A stretch of DNA of 64,000 bases. It comes from Oxyruncus cristatus (lineage: Eukaryota; Chordata; Aves; Passeriformes; Cotingidae). Shown here piece by piece: positions 36,743 to 48,700 of the stretch. Under the pieces are notes generated by a model, which saw only the letters and a program-made list of their open reading frames with translations, was not told where the DNA came from and did no database searches. The translations under genes were made by a program, and so were the position numbers. How positions within the stretch are numbered: position 1 is the stretch's first letter; each line of letters starts with the position of its first letter. The stretch spans positions 248,001 through 312,000 of the forward strand of contig VXAY01005815.1 of the NCBI GenBank assembly GCA_013399855.1, in the 5' to 3' direction.

Positions 36743-39700
36743 GTAAGAAACTGAGGCATGGTCCTGAGTTATAAACTCATTGCAAGGAGTGTGGAGTGGA
36801 GTTACCTGCCTTGAAGTGAGCCAGCAGAACACCAGGATAGCAGCTGCCAACCTTGGGTGTGGAGGGAAGAGCTTGGGTTGGGATAACATAGGGAGCTGTA
36901 GGAGAGCTAAGCTGGGGCGGGTGGGGAATCCCCACATGTAGGAAGATTGTGAAGGTGAGGATATGGATGTGAGCTCTTTGTGTTTGAAGAAGATGGAGCG
37001 AGTGAAAGCACGAATTTAAAATCTGATTTGTCCAAAAGAGGGTGAAGTTGGGGTTGATCTGTAGGTGTGTGTCAGTGATGTAGTTACTGAAAGCAATGTG
37101 TTAGTCCATGACATAGTTTCTATTGAAGCAGAAATTTTCTGTTTAAAAGCAGTTGTAGATTTTACTTTGTTCTTGAGATTAAAGGCAATCCCCAAAGACT
37201 CCAAGATCAGTGCAAGCTTTGTGAGATACTGTTTGACTCTTGGATATTTTCTTGAAAATAAGATAATGCTTGGAATTTGTAAGCATGAATTTCAGCTGGT
37301 GCAGGACACCAGGGTTACTTGATTTGTAGAGTAAATCCTGACTTCGCTGCAAAAAGTGTTTTTACAGGGCAATTCGAGCAAATATTTTAAGAATTAAAAA
37401 ATTTCTTTGTGATGTTTGAAACTTAGGCTGAATTTTGTTTAAATATAGAGGTTCTTTAAGAGACTGAAAAAATTGGCATGTGGTATTTCTAAAAGACTGT
37501 TCAATAGAGAAATTTATGGGAGAAGGAATAAACATCCAGTGCATCACACTGTGGAGAGTCTTTCCATCCAGTTCATTGAATCTGTGTTTTGCTTCCAGTG
37601 GCACGTGCCTTACCATGTGAATGGCATTCTTTACTGAAGGTTACAGATGCAGAAACCCAGTTAAATGCTGCTTCAGGAATCAGCATTATATATCAGCATT
37701 AGGCTTGGAATCCTCTTGGACATCTGCTGCTCTGCATAGGAAGTGCATTAAGTGATGGCTCTTTCCTTTCATGCCTGGTAATCTCACTACAGGCTGATTC
37801 CCGCCAAGAGAGGTGGTGGAGGGGAGAGGCTGGATCAGGGAATGTGGATTGGAAATCCTTTCAGCTACAAGGGTTTCTTTGATCACAGTCACCTGTTTGC
37901 ATTGGGGGTGAGGAAGAGGTGTTAATTCAGTTTTAAAAATGCAAAGAACTATTGATTTGTATTTAAAACCTTTCAAAAGGCTTCTTAATGAGCATTAGAG
38001 TAGCATCAATCCTTTAAGAGCTGAACGAATTTGCCTTGCAAAATAAAGCGTGCAGCGTTTTTGTTTTGTTAGTGTTCACACTGTCTTTTCCTTGCAAAAC
38101 ACTTGGCCATCCAATACAAAAAAACACAAATGTTTTAACTACTCTCCTATAAATCACTGGGCTCTTTTTTTTTTTTTTTTTTTAGTGCAGGGTTTTTTTA
38201 TGCCCCTCAGTTTGTTACAGCTCACTGGAAATGATACCTGTGTTAAACCCTTTGCCACCGGGGACTGAGTCCCGGACACACGTGTATCAGTGTAACTTTG
38301 CTCAGGCGCTAAATATGAACTCTTTTGTTTTGAAGAAAAGCATTTAAGGAAAAGAATTCTGAAGCGTGTATGTTGATATAATATTAACCAGACTGTTCTT
38401 AACATCAGTGATCACAGTGGGGTTTGTAAAGGCTGTTGCAACTAACTTTTTGCCTTGGACAAACTGGCGTTGATTCTCTCCTGCTCTAACGCTTTTGGTA
38501 CATTGAGATGACTTCTGTAAATGAAAAAGGATCTACTCCTGGGGGGGACAAAATATGGGAGAGAAGAAATGTTTTGAGACCTTCTGATGATATCTCACAT
38601 TCCTTGCATGTTGCAATGTAAAAATCTTGATTCTGTCACACAAATCCATGTTTCCTCCCTTCAGTTTATACAAAAAATCATACCTTTTTTTTTTAAATAT
38701 CTGGCAATAGTTTATGCAGCTTTTAGTTGAATAGCAGATGGAAATCCATGTTCTCAACTAAGCATCTTAGTCACCCTAAATATAGTGTTTCTATCTGTTC
38801 TTGGCTGGATTAATGCCATAGAATAAAGATTTTTGGTTTGAAAGATGTGCAGAAATAAGGGCCAAAGCTATTTAATCTCAAACATAAAGCATAATTGAAA
38901 AAAATCTCTTTCTTACACCTCTGGTAATTACTAAATTCATGGGCAGCTAGAAAATACATCTTGTCTTGTATGAAACTTGAGAAAGATGTTTAAACGTTAA
39001 GTATGGATTGGGGAAAACAACATAAGCATCCCTGGCAATATATTGTATTCTCTTGTGCATTGGAGAAGTTTTTAACTACAGAATTTGTGATTAATGGAAT
39101 TTTCATTGAATAAAATAATAGATAAAACCCACAACAAAACCCTAGCAAAGCTTCCCCTCGAACCACTCTGCCCTGTACATGCTTTAAAAATGTGTTATTA
39201 TTGCTAAATCTGTGTATTTTAAATGTTGTATTTTCTCTTCCTTCCTTCCACAGGGAAAGTGAGAAGCTTAAGTTCATCGTTGTGGACACTGACCCATTTG
39301 ACAGCTTTGCATCTCAGTGACAATTCCTTATCCCGTATTCCTTCAGACATTGCCAAGCTTCACAATCTGGTATATCTGGACTTGTCCTCTAATAAAATTC
39401 GCAGTTTACCAGCAGAGCTCGGAAACATGGTGTCACTCAGGTATGTAAATCTTAACAGGAGTTAAAACTGTTCCTTAATTGTCTTTGGAGCAACAGTTTA
39501 AATGTCAGCATAAGTAAATTCCCCCTTCCCTCCCTTATCTGTCTCCTGAATACTTGCTGTGGTCTGTGCAGCTACAGCAGTGCTGGCTTTTCTGTGATCT
39601 CCTGTTGCAGTGTATGACAGCACAGAATGAGCCTCAGAAGTGCTTGGTTTGATGGCAGTCACCCATTTTATATATTGCTCCAAGTCAGGTTTCCTCTCGG

Positions 39701-42700
39701 GCATCTTTTTCCAGACTCTTTTACAAATCTTTTATGTGGTGTTTTTCTCAAAGAGCAACTGATGCACCAAAAAATTTGCTTTTAACTCATAGCAAGGTAG
39801 GAGAGAGGTCAGATTAAACATCTGTAATAGTTCTAACTACAATTTTTTCCTCTTTATTAATATTTAGTAATTATTCTTAACAATAGTTCTTATTCTGTTT
39901 ATTGTATAACAATTACAACATGTCTAATATCATCTCCTCCCCACCTTTGCTATGATGTAACTGCATTCCTATGCAAACTGGGGAGGAGGAAAAAATGTTC
40001 TAAACACAGCTTTTTTGGGTTTTTTCCCTTCAATTTTGCAGTGCTGAGATGTGCAAAGTTAGCATGCAGTGAGATGAAAACTCCTTTTGGAATTGAAACA
40101 TGAATAGTGATGCCTATGCAGATTATCCTTAAGGCTGCAGTATTTCACTTTGTAGAAACACTGTTACATAAATATATAAATTATCGATATAAGAGTAAAT
40201 ATTTGCCAGCAACAGTCTTTGACCTGAAGGAAGAGCCTTAGCTGAGGTTTATTAGAGAGTTGCCAGTAATTGCCTTCATTGCTGTTGATTTTGAAGACAT
40301 TTATGAACAGATTTCTTAAATCCAGAAAGTCTAAAAGTAGTGAGAATGTTATTAGAAGTAAAGACCACAATAGAGAAATGGGCTGCCAGCACAGATTTCA
40401 CGAAACTGGAAGCAAAGCAAGTTTGTGCATAGAAAAGTCTGCTCTGTTGGGGAGGATTAGACTAGCTGATTAAATTGGTACTAAATGCTCAAATTCCAGA
40501 GCAGTTCAAGTCTCAACCCTGGAGGCTGAGCAAAGAGATCCTGCTTTGTGAAGCATAATTGGCAGCTCTGTTTTGTAGTGTGTTGTATAGTTGTTTTCAG
40601 CTGTGAAGTAGTCTGTTCTGAGTTCTAGTTCTTTGCATTACTCTTTCAGTTAAAAGCAGTTATTAGTAACAGGTTTTTTCCCTTCTTTATCCACTCCTGG
40701 GATATTGTGAGCTAGTAACCCTCAATTTACTGGAATATTCTCAAATTCATCTTTGTACTTCCTTAACATCCTTTCAGTCTTCCTTTTACAACATTTTTGT
40801 ACGTGTGATGCTCGTGACATGGAGATGGCTCAGCAGTGAAGAGTCAGCAGGAATGTCCCAAGTCATTACAGCTTCTTCCCAACACTCTTCCCGATTTGTT
40901 CTGGCCGATTCTGTGAGGCTTCAGCTCTTCCAAGTTTCTTTTGAGTAAAGAAGTCTAAATCTTGTGGATATGAGAGGTGTAGCTAAGGTCTAGGATCACA
41001 CTAGTTTTCTGTCTGTGACCTAAAGGTCACAGCTGAGCCCAGGTCCCTGGATGTGAAAAGCTCTGTGTTGATCCACAGCGCTCTCTCTGTCCTCGGTAAT
41101 TGCAGCTGGTCCGTGGCTGCTTTTCACTGTGGTGGAGGTAGAGAAAAGCCCATAAGCACATCCTATGTGATAGTGCACTGCAGGTCTCAGCTGGGCCAGG
41201 GTTTTATGTTTCAGTCTGGCTCTTACTGCAGACACTTCCCATGGCTTCTGGGAAGTCGTTCAAACTAACGGTAATTCAATGCTGGGCATGGCTGATATCC
41301 CAAGCCACAGAAATCGTTTGTGCTCTCACCAGTGAGAACTGATAACAGCTCTTCCAGCTCCCACATCTGGAGCTCTGGGTTTGGTCTGTACAGCAGAGCT
41401 CACCCAAGGCTCCTTTCATCTCCCTTTTTACTGCAGGTAGTTGAAAAAAGAGGTGTCAGAGCAGTAGGATTTCTGATCTTTGCAAAAAGCGGAGAAAAAA
41501 TAAACACTGTAACATGTTAGCTTGGAAAGCTCAGCTGTAAAACAGATTCTCTTGATATGCTTGAAAGAACTTGAGTGCACCTTTGGTATGTTTGCAGATG
41601 CCACAGAGTTGGGTGGAAGTGTCAATCTGCAGGAGGGTAGGAAGGCCCTGCAGAGGGATTGATGGACCGAGTGCAGTTGTGTGAGGTTCAATAAGGTGAA
41701 GTGCCAGGTCCTGCACTTGGATCACAACAACGCCCTGCAGTGCTCCAGGCTGGGGGAACAGAGTCTGGAAAGCTGCCCGGGGGGAAGGGACCTGTTGACA
41801 GTGGCTGAGCATGAGCCAGTGTGGGCCCAGATGGCCCAGAAGGCCAATGGCATCGTGGCCTGTGTTGGCAGTAGTGTGGCCAGCAGGACCAGGGCAGTGA
41901 TCATCCCCTTGCACTTGACAGTGGTGAGGCCACACCTTGAATCTAATGTTCAGTTTTGGGCCCCTCACAACCAGAAAGACACTGACAGCTTCAAATGCTG
42001 TTATGTAGAAATCTAAAAGAGTTAAGATAACTCTTGGCATCCAGGTTTCCTTTTTTTTTTCTTTCTTTTTTTCCTTTTTTGTTGTAAAATACTCTACAAG
42101 TCTCTAGGCACCAAGTTGTAAAAACTTCAAAGCAGCAACTTTATATTGACTGTGATTCTATGAAAGTCTTCGCTGCTTAGTGGGAATGTATTTGAGAAAG
42201 TGAAAAGCTCCTAACAAGTCCATTTACTTTGCTCAGTTTGTGGGGATATTAGAATTCTGGACATGAATTCTGTTACTGTCTGCATATTGGTTCTGTCAGT
42301 TAAAAAGCACATATTTCGTCTTAACGCTGAAATTATGAAAACTACCCAAACCAATGGAAAATTACTGTTGTGAATGACTGTTGCATGGTAATGTTATAGT
42401 TCTAATCATACTGCCACGATCCTGGCTTTTTTTCTTATTTGTTTTCAAATAATTTCCCTTTATTTGGTCTTCAGTCATAGCTGAACTCTTTCATGGTCTG
42501 GTTTGTCTGAGCTGTTACTGCTTCATCATTTGTAGATATTAAAGTGTTTTATTACTGCTAATGTTTGCAAAATGTCTGACTGTTTAAGATAAAGCTCCTT
42601 TCCTCTGTACTTTAATAATATGTGTTTTGTCTGTGCCTGTGTCTTGAGTACAGCAGGATTTCCCCAACTATTGCTGTTTAGTCTTTCAATATTGTGGTTT

Positions 42701-45700
42701 GCAGTATATTGATTCTCTTCTGGTTCAGTTTTTGTACTGTACTGCTGCAGACAAATGTTGCTCTGTTTTCAGCCCTAAATGATTCTTACTCTGTCTACAG
42801 GGAACTACATTTAAATAACAACCTGTTACGAGTTTTACCTTTTGAGCTGGGAAAACTGTTCCAGTTACAGACTTTGGGTCTGAAAGGTATTATCGCTTTT
42901 TTTTTTTTCTCTTGGTATCCCATGCTTGTTTAGTGATACCACTCTGTAATGGCTGTAGACTGCCAGTTCATAAAATGTTACTGATTAGCAATCCCAGATG
43001 GCAGCTACTCACTCCACATTTATAAATACTGTTATTTAGGGATTATTGAGGAAAATAACAAGTTTGGCAAAGCAGTGCACGCATGAAGAGGTTTGCTTTT
43101 CTTTTTGCAGAGTGAGCAGAAGCTTTCTGTTGCTTGCATAGGGTTTGAATGCAGTGGTGCTTTAACTAAGAAATAGTCTGTAGTTAAATGTAGGTACATC
43201 TCTAACCAGAAAGGGAACGTGCTTTGTACAACTGCAGGGCACTCTGCTGTTTATGCAAGCACCAGTTTAAGTCTTTTGCCTTTTTTTTTTTTTTCTTCCC
43301 TCTGAACTGTATGGATTCTAGCTATAAAATTGCTGATATTGGGCAATTTGAGTCACAAAATCAGGAGCACTGAGGAATATAATACCTCTAAACACGGTTG
43401 AGTCTCAAAATCTGTTTTTCTCCCCTTAAACCTGGGTAATTGCAGTGTGTGTTGTCCATGACAACTCTTGCAATCTGCTTATGTTTGGCAGATGGCAGAG
43501 TCTCTGCTCAGATCTGCCTGGCAGATAAATGGGTGGTGGATGTTTCGCTCATGCCGAGCGAAGCGAGCAGAGGTGACTCCCGTGTTTGGGCTCATCAGCT
43601 CGGCCTTTGTGTTGTACCACACCAGTTCTTCACTTCTCCTTGGTCTGGGGACCACCCCTGGGGGGTCAGTCAGAAGGCAGTCTCAGGAGGGCATGTGTTA
43701 ACTTCACTAGAGCTATCCACACATCCAGTGTTTTGTGGGATTGCAGGCCCGAGATCTGAAACCCCAAAATAGTTCATAGTAGGTGCGGTATCTCTTCTCC
43801 CAGAGGCCAGCTTTAAACACTGACATGTAAGTTTGTAATAGTTCTGGATATTTTATTCAGTATTCCTGTGAATTGGTTTGCAGGAAACCCACTTACACAG
43901 GATATTCTGAACCTGTATCAGGAACCAGATGGAACACGAAGGCTACTGAACTATTTGCTTGATAATTTGGCAGGTACTGCAAAAAGAAGTAAGTGATCAT
44001 TCTTAAAACATTTATTTCCGCTGTGTAAAATAAATGTGATTATAATTTCTTGTATCTCTATTTTAAAATGTTCCCACAGTTTCGACAGAGCAGCCACCTC
44101 CAAGATCTTGGATTATGTTGCAAGAACCAGACCGTACAAGACCAACAGGTACTGTAACACTGGAAGGGATTTTCCTTTCTTCTTCCTTTTTTCCTTTTAT
44201 TAAAAGCTGTTGATTTTTACTGGGAAAAAAAAAAACAAACCCGGATTTAATGCTTAAATTAACCAGTGATCTCTGCAGTGCTGACCAGCCAGCTGAAGTC
44301 ATTCTGTCCCAGTTGGAACACCTGTTCCAGATTTACCCATGGTTTACTCTGAAGTAATTTCTTTTTAATTAACGTCCTCCTCACAGGAATTGAAATTGTT
44401 GTCCACAGTTAGTTAAATAGTGGAATTTTAACAGGCTTAATTTAACACTTGTCGAAGAATTAAAAAATGGAAGAATATGAGCACAATTTCCAAAAACCGT
44501 AGATTTTTTTTTTTAAGTAACCAATGTATCATCTTTGACTGCACTTTCCTTGCTGTTGGGATTCAGGTAATGCTTAATTCTTTACTGATTTTTTTTTTTT
44601 TTTCTGCATAAATTGTCTAAAATATAGCCCTTTCTATTTACCTGCACACCACAAATCTTAGTGTATTTTTCAATTATTGCAGTGCCCTCTCCTTTAGGGC
44701 TGTTGTACATTACTTTCCCCTGTTGATTTTATGAAGGCAAGTTGCTTCAAAGGGCATGCTGTAAATGCAACTTGTGTTTTGCTGTCACCTGTTTATTTAT
44801 TTGTTTGTTTTCAAAATGCTGGGCTTTGACCCTAATCAGCCCCAGATTGTTTTCTCAGTTTTCTCTACCCTCAAACAGTGGTCTTGTTTCTTTTTTTCCA
44901 AGTTTTAGAGGAGCTCCAAGTAAGCTTCAAGTGTCTCATTGTTGCTGAAGTATCTCATTCCTTAAGTGCTTTTGAAAAGCAAACAAACCTCCAAAAAGCA
45001 GGGAGACAACCCCCTAAATCCATGCTGCTGGGTTACATGTCAAGTTGCCCCAAACTCCCTCATTATTATATTGCTCCTATTTTAAATGAATACAGAGAGG
45101 AGATGTTTCATGTTTTCTGCCTGAATTGTAAGCTTTTTGAGGTGGAAATAGCTGGGAGGTGATTTTGCCTATACTTTTTCTTTGTGTGAAGAGATCCTTA
45201 GCCTGCTGCTACCATTTGTGATGGTAATAATTAAGGTAGATTTTAAAGAATCCTAATTAAAGACTTGCAGACCCTCTGTATAGCTGGCAAATGAAAGTGC
45301 TCAGATACACTTACACTTACCTTGGTTTGAAAAATTCACAGTACAGCACTACTTTGCAAAAAATATATTTGTCTGCTGTTTACTGCATTAATCATAGAAG
45401 GGGTGGGGGATGTTTGTTTCCTGATGAAATGCTAGAAAACAGATGCCAGAAGTCCAGACTTGTAATTTTTCTCCCTAGAAGGCCTAACAGTTTTTCTGGG
45501 CTTAGATAAACATGCTGTGTTTTGGTCGAAACGAGTGAGGCACGAACTGATGAATTTGCAGAGGACAAAAGCGAAGAACATTAGCTGTTTAGGTTTTTAA
45601 TGTATCCGTGTGCAACTACTGATCTAAAATTACTGTTCTGCAGCCTTGTTCTCTGTCATGTGTTACAACGTCCTCTGTGACAAATACGCCACCCGGCAGC

Positions 45701-48700
45701 TGTATGGTTATTGTCCATCTTGGGCCTTGAACTGGGAATACAGAAAAAAAGCCATTATGCAGGAAATCCTGAGCTGCAATGCTGACATCATAAGTCTGCA
45801 GGTAAAAGCTATATACCATTATTTCTTTCTGTTCCCATGTGCCGGTTTCTTCACGTTAAGTGTATTTATAGTAAACGTTCTGTTTTCAAAACCTTGTGGA
45901 AACAAAAGAAAAGAGAAGCGATGCTTAGAACGTTATTTGTTGCTTGACATCAAAAGAATGCTTGCAGCCCCCACAGTTGGAATGGGAACCAGCAGCCCCT
46001 GATCAAAGAAATGTACGTGGGGGTGTCTCTGTGCCCGTGTGTGTATTATGGGGCTCTAATTGACACATTTTCAAATAAGAGGCTCGAGATAATCATAACT
46101 CGGGGGATTACAGAAATGCATTTATATTTTCTTAAAATAAGGATACTGCTCTCGAATTTGCATCCTCTGATGCACTTAATTCCTAGATTTCTTTTTTCCC
46201 TTAAATCTAATTTGAAAGTGATTTACACTTCTGAAGAGTCTAAATAGTATCAAGTCTTCTGTATTTTGCTAACAGTGTGTTCATGCTGTTCTGCCTTATA
46301 ACTTTACAGGAGGTTGAAACGGAACAGTACTACAGCTTTTTCCTGGTAGAATTGAAAGAACGTGGCTATAATGGATTCTTCAGTCCAAAATCTAGAGCGA
46401 GGACAATGTCAGAACAGGAAAGGAAACATGTTGATGGTTGTGCAATATTTTTCAAAACAGAAAAGTAAGCGATGTGTTTTGCGAAACCTTGTGTTGTCTC
46501 TTGCTGTCTTTCACATAATTTCTCAGGTCAGTCTACGGTTCAAACACTTTGGCATTAATTGCCCTTTTATAGCCATGCAGGGTTTCTTACAGAGCATTCC
46601 TACCCCTGGAAGGTCTGTGTGAGAAGAAATCATTTGTCTAGTATTAGCAGGAAAACATTCTACCTTGAAGTTTTCTTTAAGTTGAAATTTCATTTTGTTT
46701 GAGCAGTGCTGGTTGGGAGTTCACTCAATTACACGTCAGTTGTTGAGTGTCTGTGTCCCAACCGTTAGGTGGTAATAATAAAAAAAGAAGAAATTAATGA
46801 AAAATGAAGCAAATTTTCTTCGGTATTTTTTTGGAGTAGAGGAATTGATAATCCCCCAAATTGCTGAAATAGGACCTCAGATGGCATTGACTTTTTGATG
46901 CATTAGGCTTCTGATAAATTGAAAGACAAAGCACTTGGTATCACTCCATGTTTCTGAAAAAAAAAAAGTAATCATTTAAAAACTACAGAACTTACTGGTT
47001 GTATCATATTACACTTGCACAACTGTTTGGATTCGAGGGTAATAATGTCCCTTCCATTCCTGTGTGTCCACAATTAAGTGTAAGTGCCACTTTTGATACC
47101 AAGTGGCTTATTAAAATTTAGTCCCTCTCTATTAAACCTGCATCTTTGACCTCAGAACTGATGCAAAATAAAAAACAAGCTTGACTTTTTTATAGTGTCT
47201 CTCTCAATAAAATCTTTTAATTGAAACTAAAATAGTATGAAATACATGAAAATTGCTAGGAAAACTATATCCCTTGATTTCAGTGTAGGATCTTATAACT
47301 GATGTGACTGGCTGAGATTTTCACATCATAAGCGTGTTTGAGATTTAATCAAAAGCTGAATTATCTGTAACGTGTCTTACTGTATCTGGCTGCTGGAAAA
47401 AGTATACATGATGTTTTTTCTTTCAGATTTACTTTGGTTCAAAAACATACTGTTGAGTTCAATCAACTAGCAATGGCAAACTCAGAAGGGTCAGAAGCAA
47501 TGCTGAACAGAGTTATGACAAAAGATAACATTGGAGTTGCAGTACTGCTAGAACTGCGAAAGGAATTGATAGAAATGTCATGTAAGTCCCATTTCATTTA
47601 CTTTTTAAAATAGATTCTCTTTTGTAAATGAAAAAAATTGACTTTTGTCATAGTAATAAACAAGAGTAGGTTCTGCAGGTGATTATGGCTTTGCACATTG
47701 TATGTTCAGATAAATTTTATTTCCCAAGGGAGATTTGGGGAAAAGTCACATTGTTTAAATTAGGAAGATTTTTTTTTTTCCCCCCACTTGTCTTTTTTAA
47801 GGAAAAAAAAAATCTATAAAGACTTGAGGTTTTGTGATTTTTTGCTGTTGGTTTTTTGGTGGTGGGTTTTTTTTTTCCCCTTGAAGGTATCAAAGAATCA
47901 GATGGTGTTAATTGTGTATATCTGCATCATTTTGGCTTGTTATTTTCTTTACTGTCATACAACCTGTTCTGCCCTGTCATTCTTAATTTAGGAAATGTAA
48001 ATTGGCTTTATAAGTATCGCAGTGGGAACCTACTCAACCTGTGTTATATTTATCCAAATGATATTTTATTAATTCAGATTCTAACAAACAAGCCTTTTAA
48101 GAAACACTTCTAGCAAGAGAGTTAACTTAGAATGTGGATGAATTAGAATTCAGAGCTCATTGCCTAATAAGATACGAGCAGTGCCTGTTTGCTATCACAG
48201 CCCGAGGAAAACTTCTAATTTTTTAGAACAACACTATTTGCCTGTAGTTAGGATTATCTGTTATTTATGTTAATTCACAGTATTCTTGGATACATAAGCA
48301 TTACATGTAATCACATGTAACAAGATGGTTGATCTGTTAATGGTCTTGAATGTGAAATATCATTCCTAATGCTTTACATCCATTAAAGCACTTCGTAGAG
48401 GAGTAAGAGGAGTTGTCTGACCCTCTTGATTTAAATGGTATTAACCCCCTTGAAGTCATGCTGGCATTTTATTTTTTGGTCCCCTCAAACATTTTTTTTT
48501 TTTGAAGTCCAGTAATAGTGTTTTCTGTTGCCGACCATGTAAAGTAAATAATTGATTTTAAATTTTAGCTGGAAAGCCACATCTTGGGATGGAAAAGCAG
48601 CTAGTTCTTGTAGCTAATGCACATATGCATTGGGACCCAGATTATTCTGATGTGAAGCTGGTTCAGACTATGATGTTCCTGTCCGAGGTAAAGAACATTA

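Larger units (their letters stand above)
39441..42800 (+). other. CNOT6: CNOT6 intron after coding exon 2
   Basis: A 3360-bp GT-AG intron, the largest between coding exons. It carries the receptor half-site palindrome (41013), the CR1 ORF2 fragment (41560) and the T/C tract (42047). The rest is unremarkable. Confidence 0.9.
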
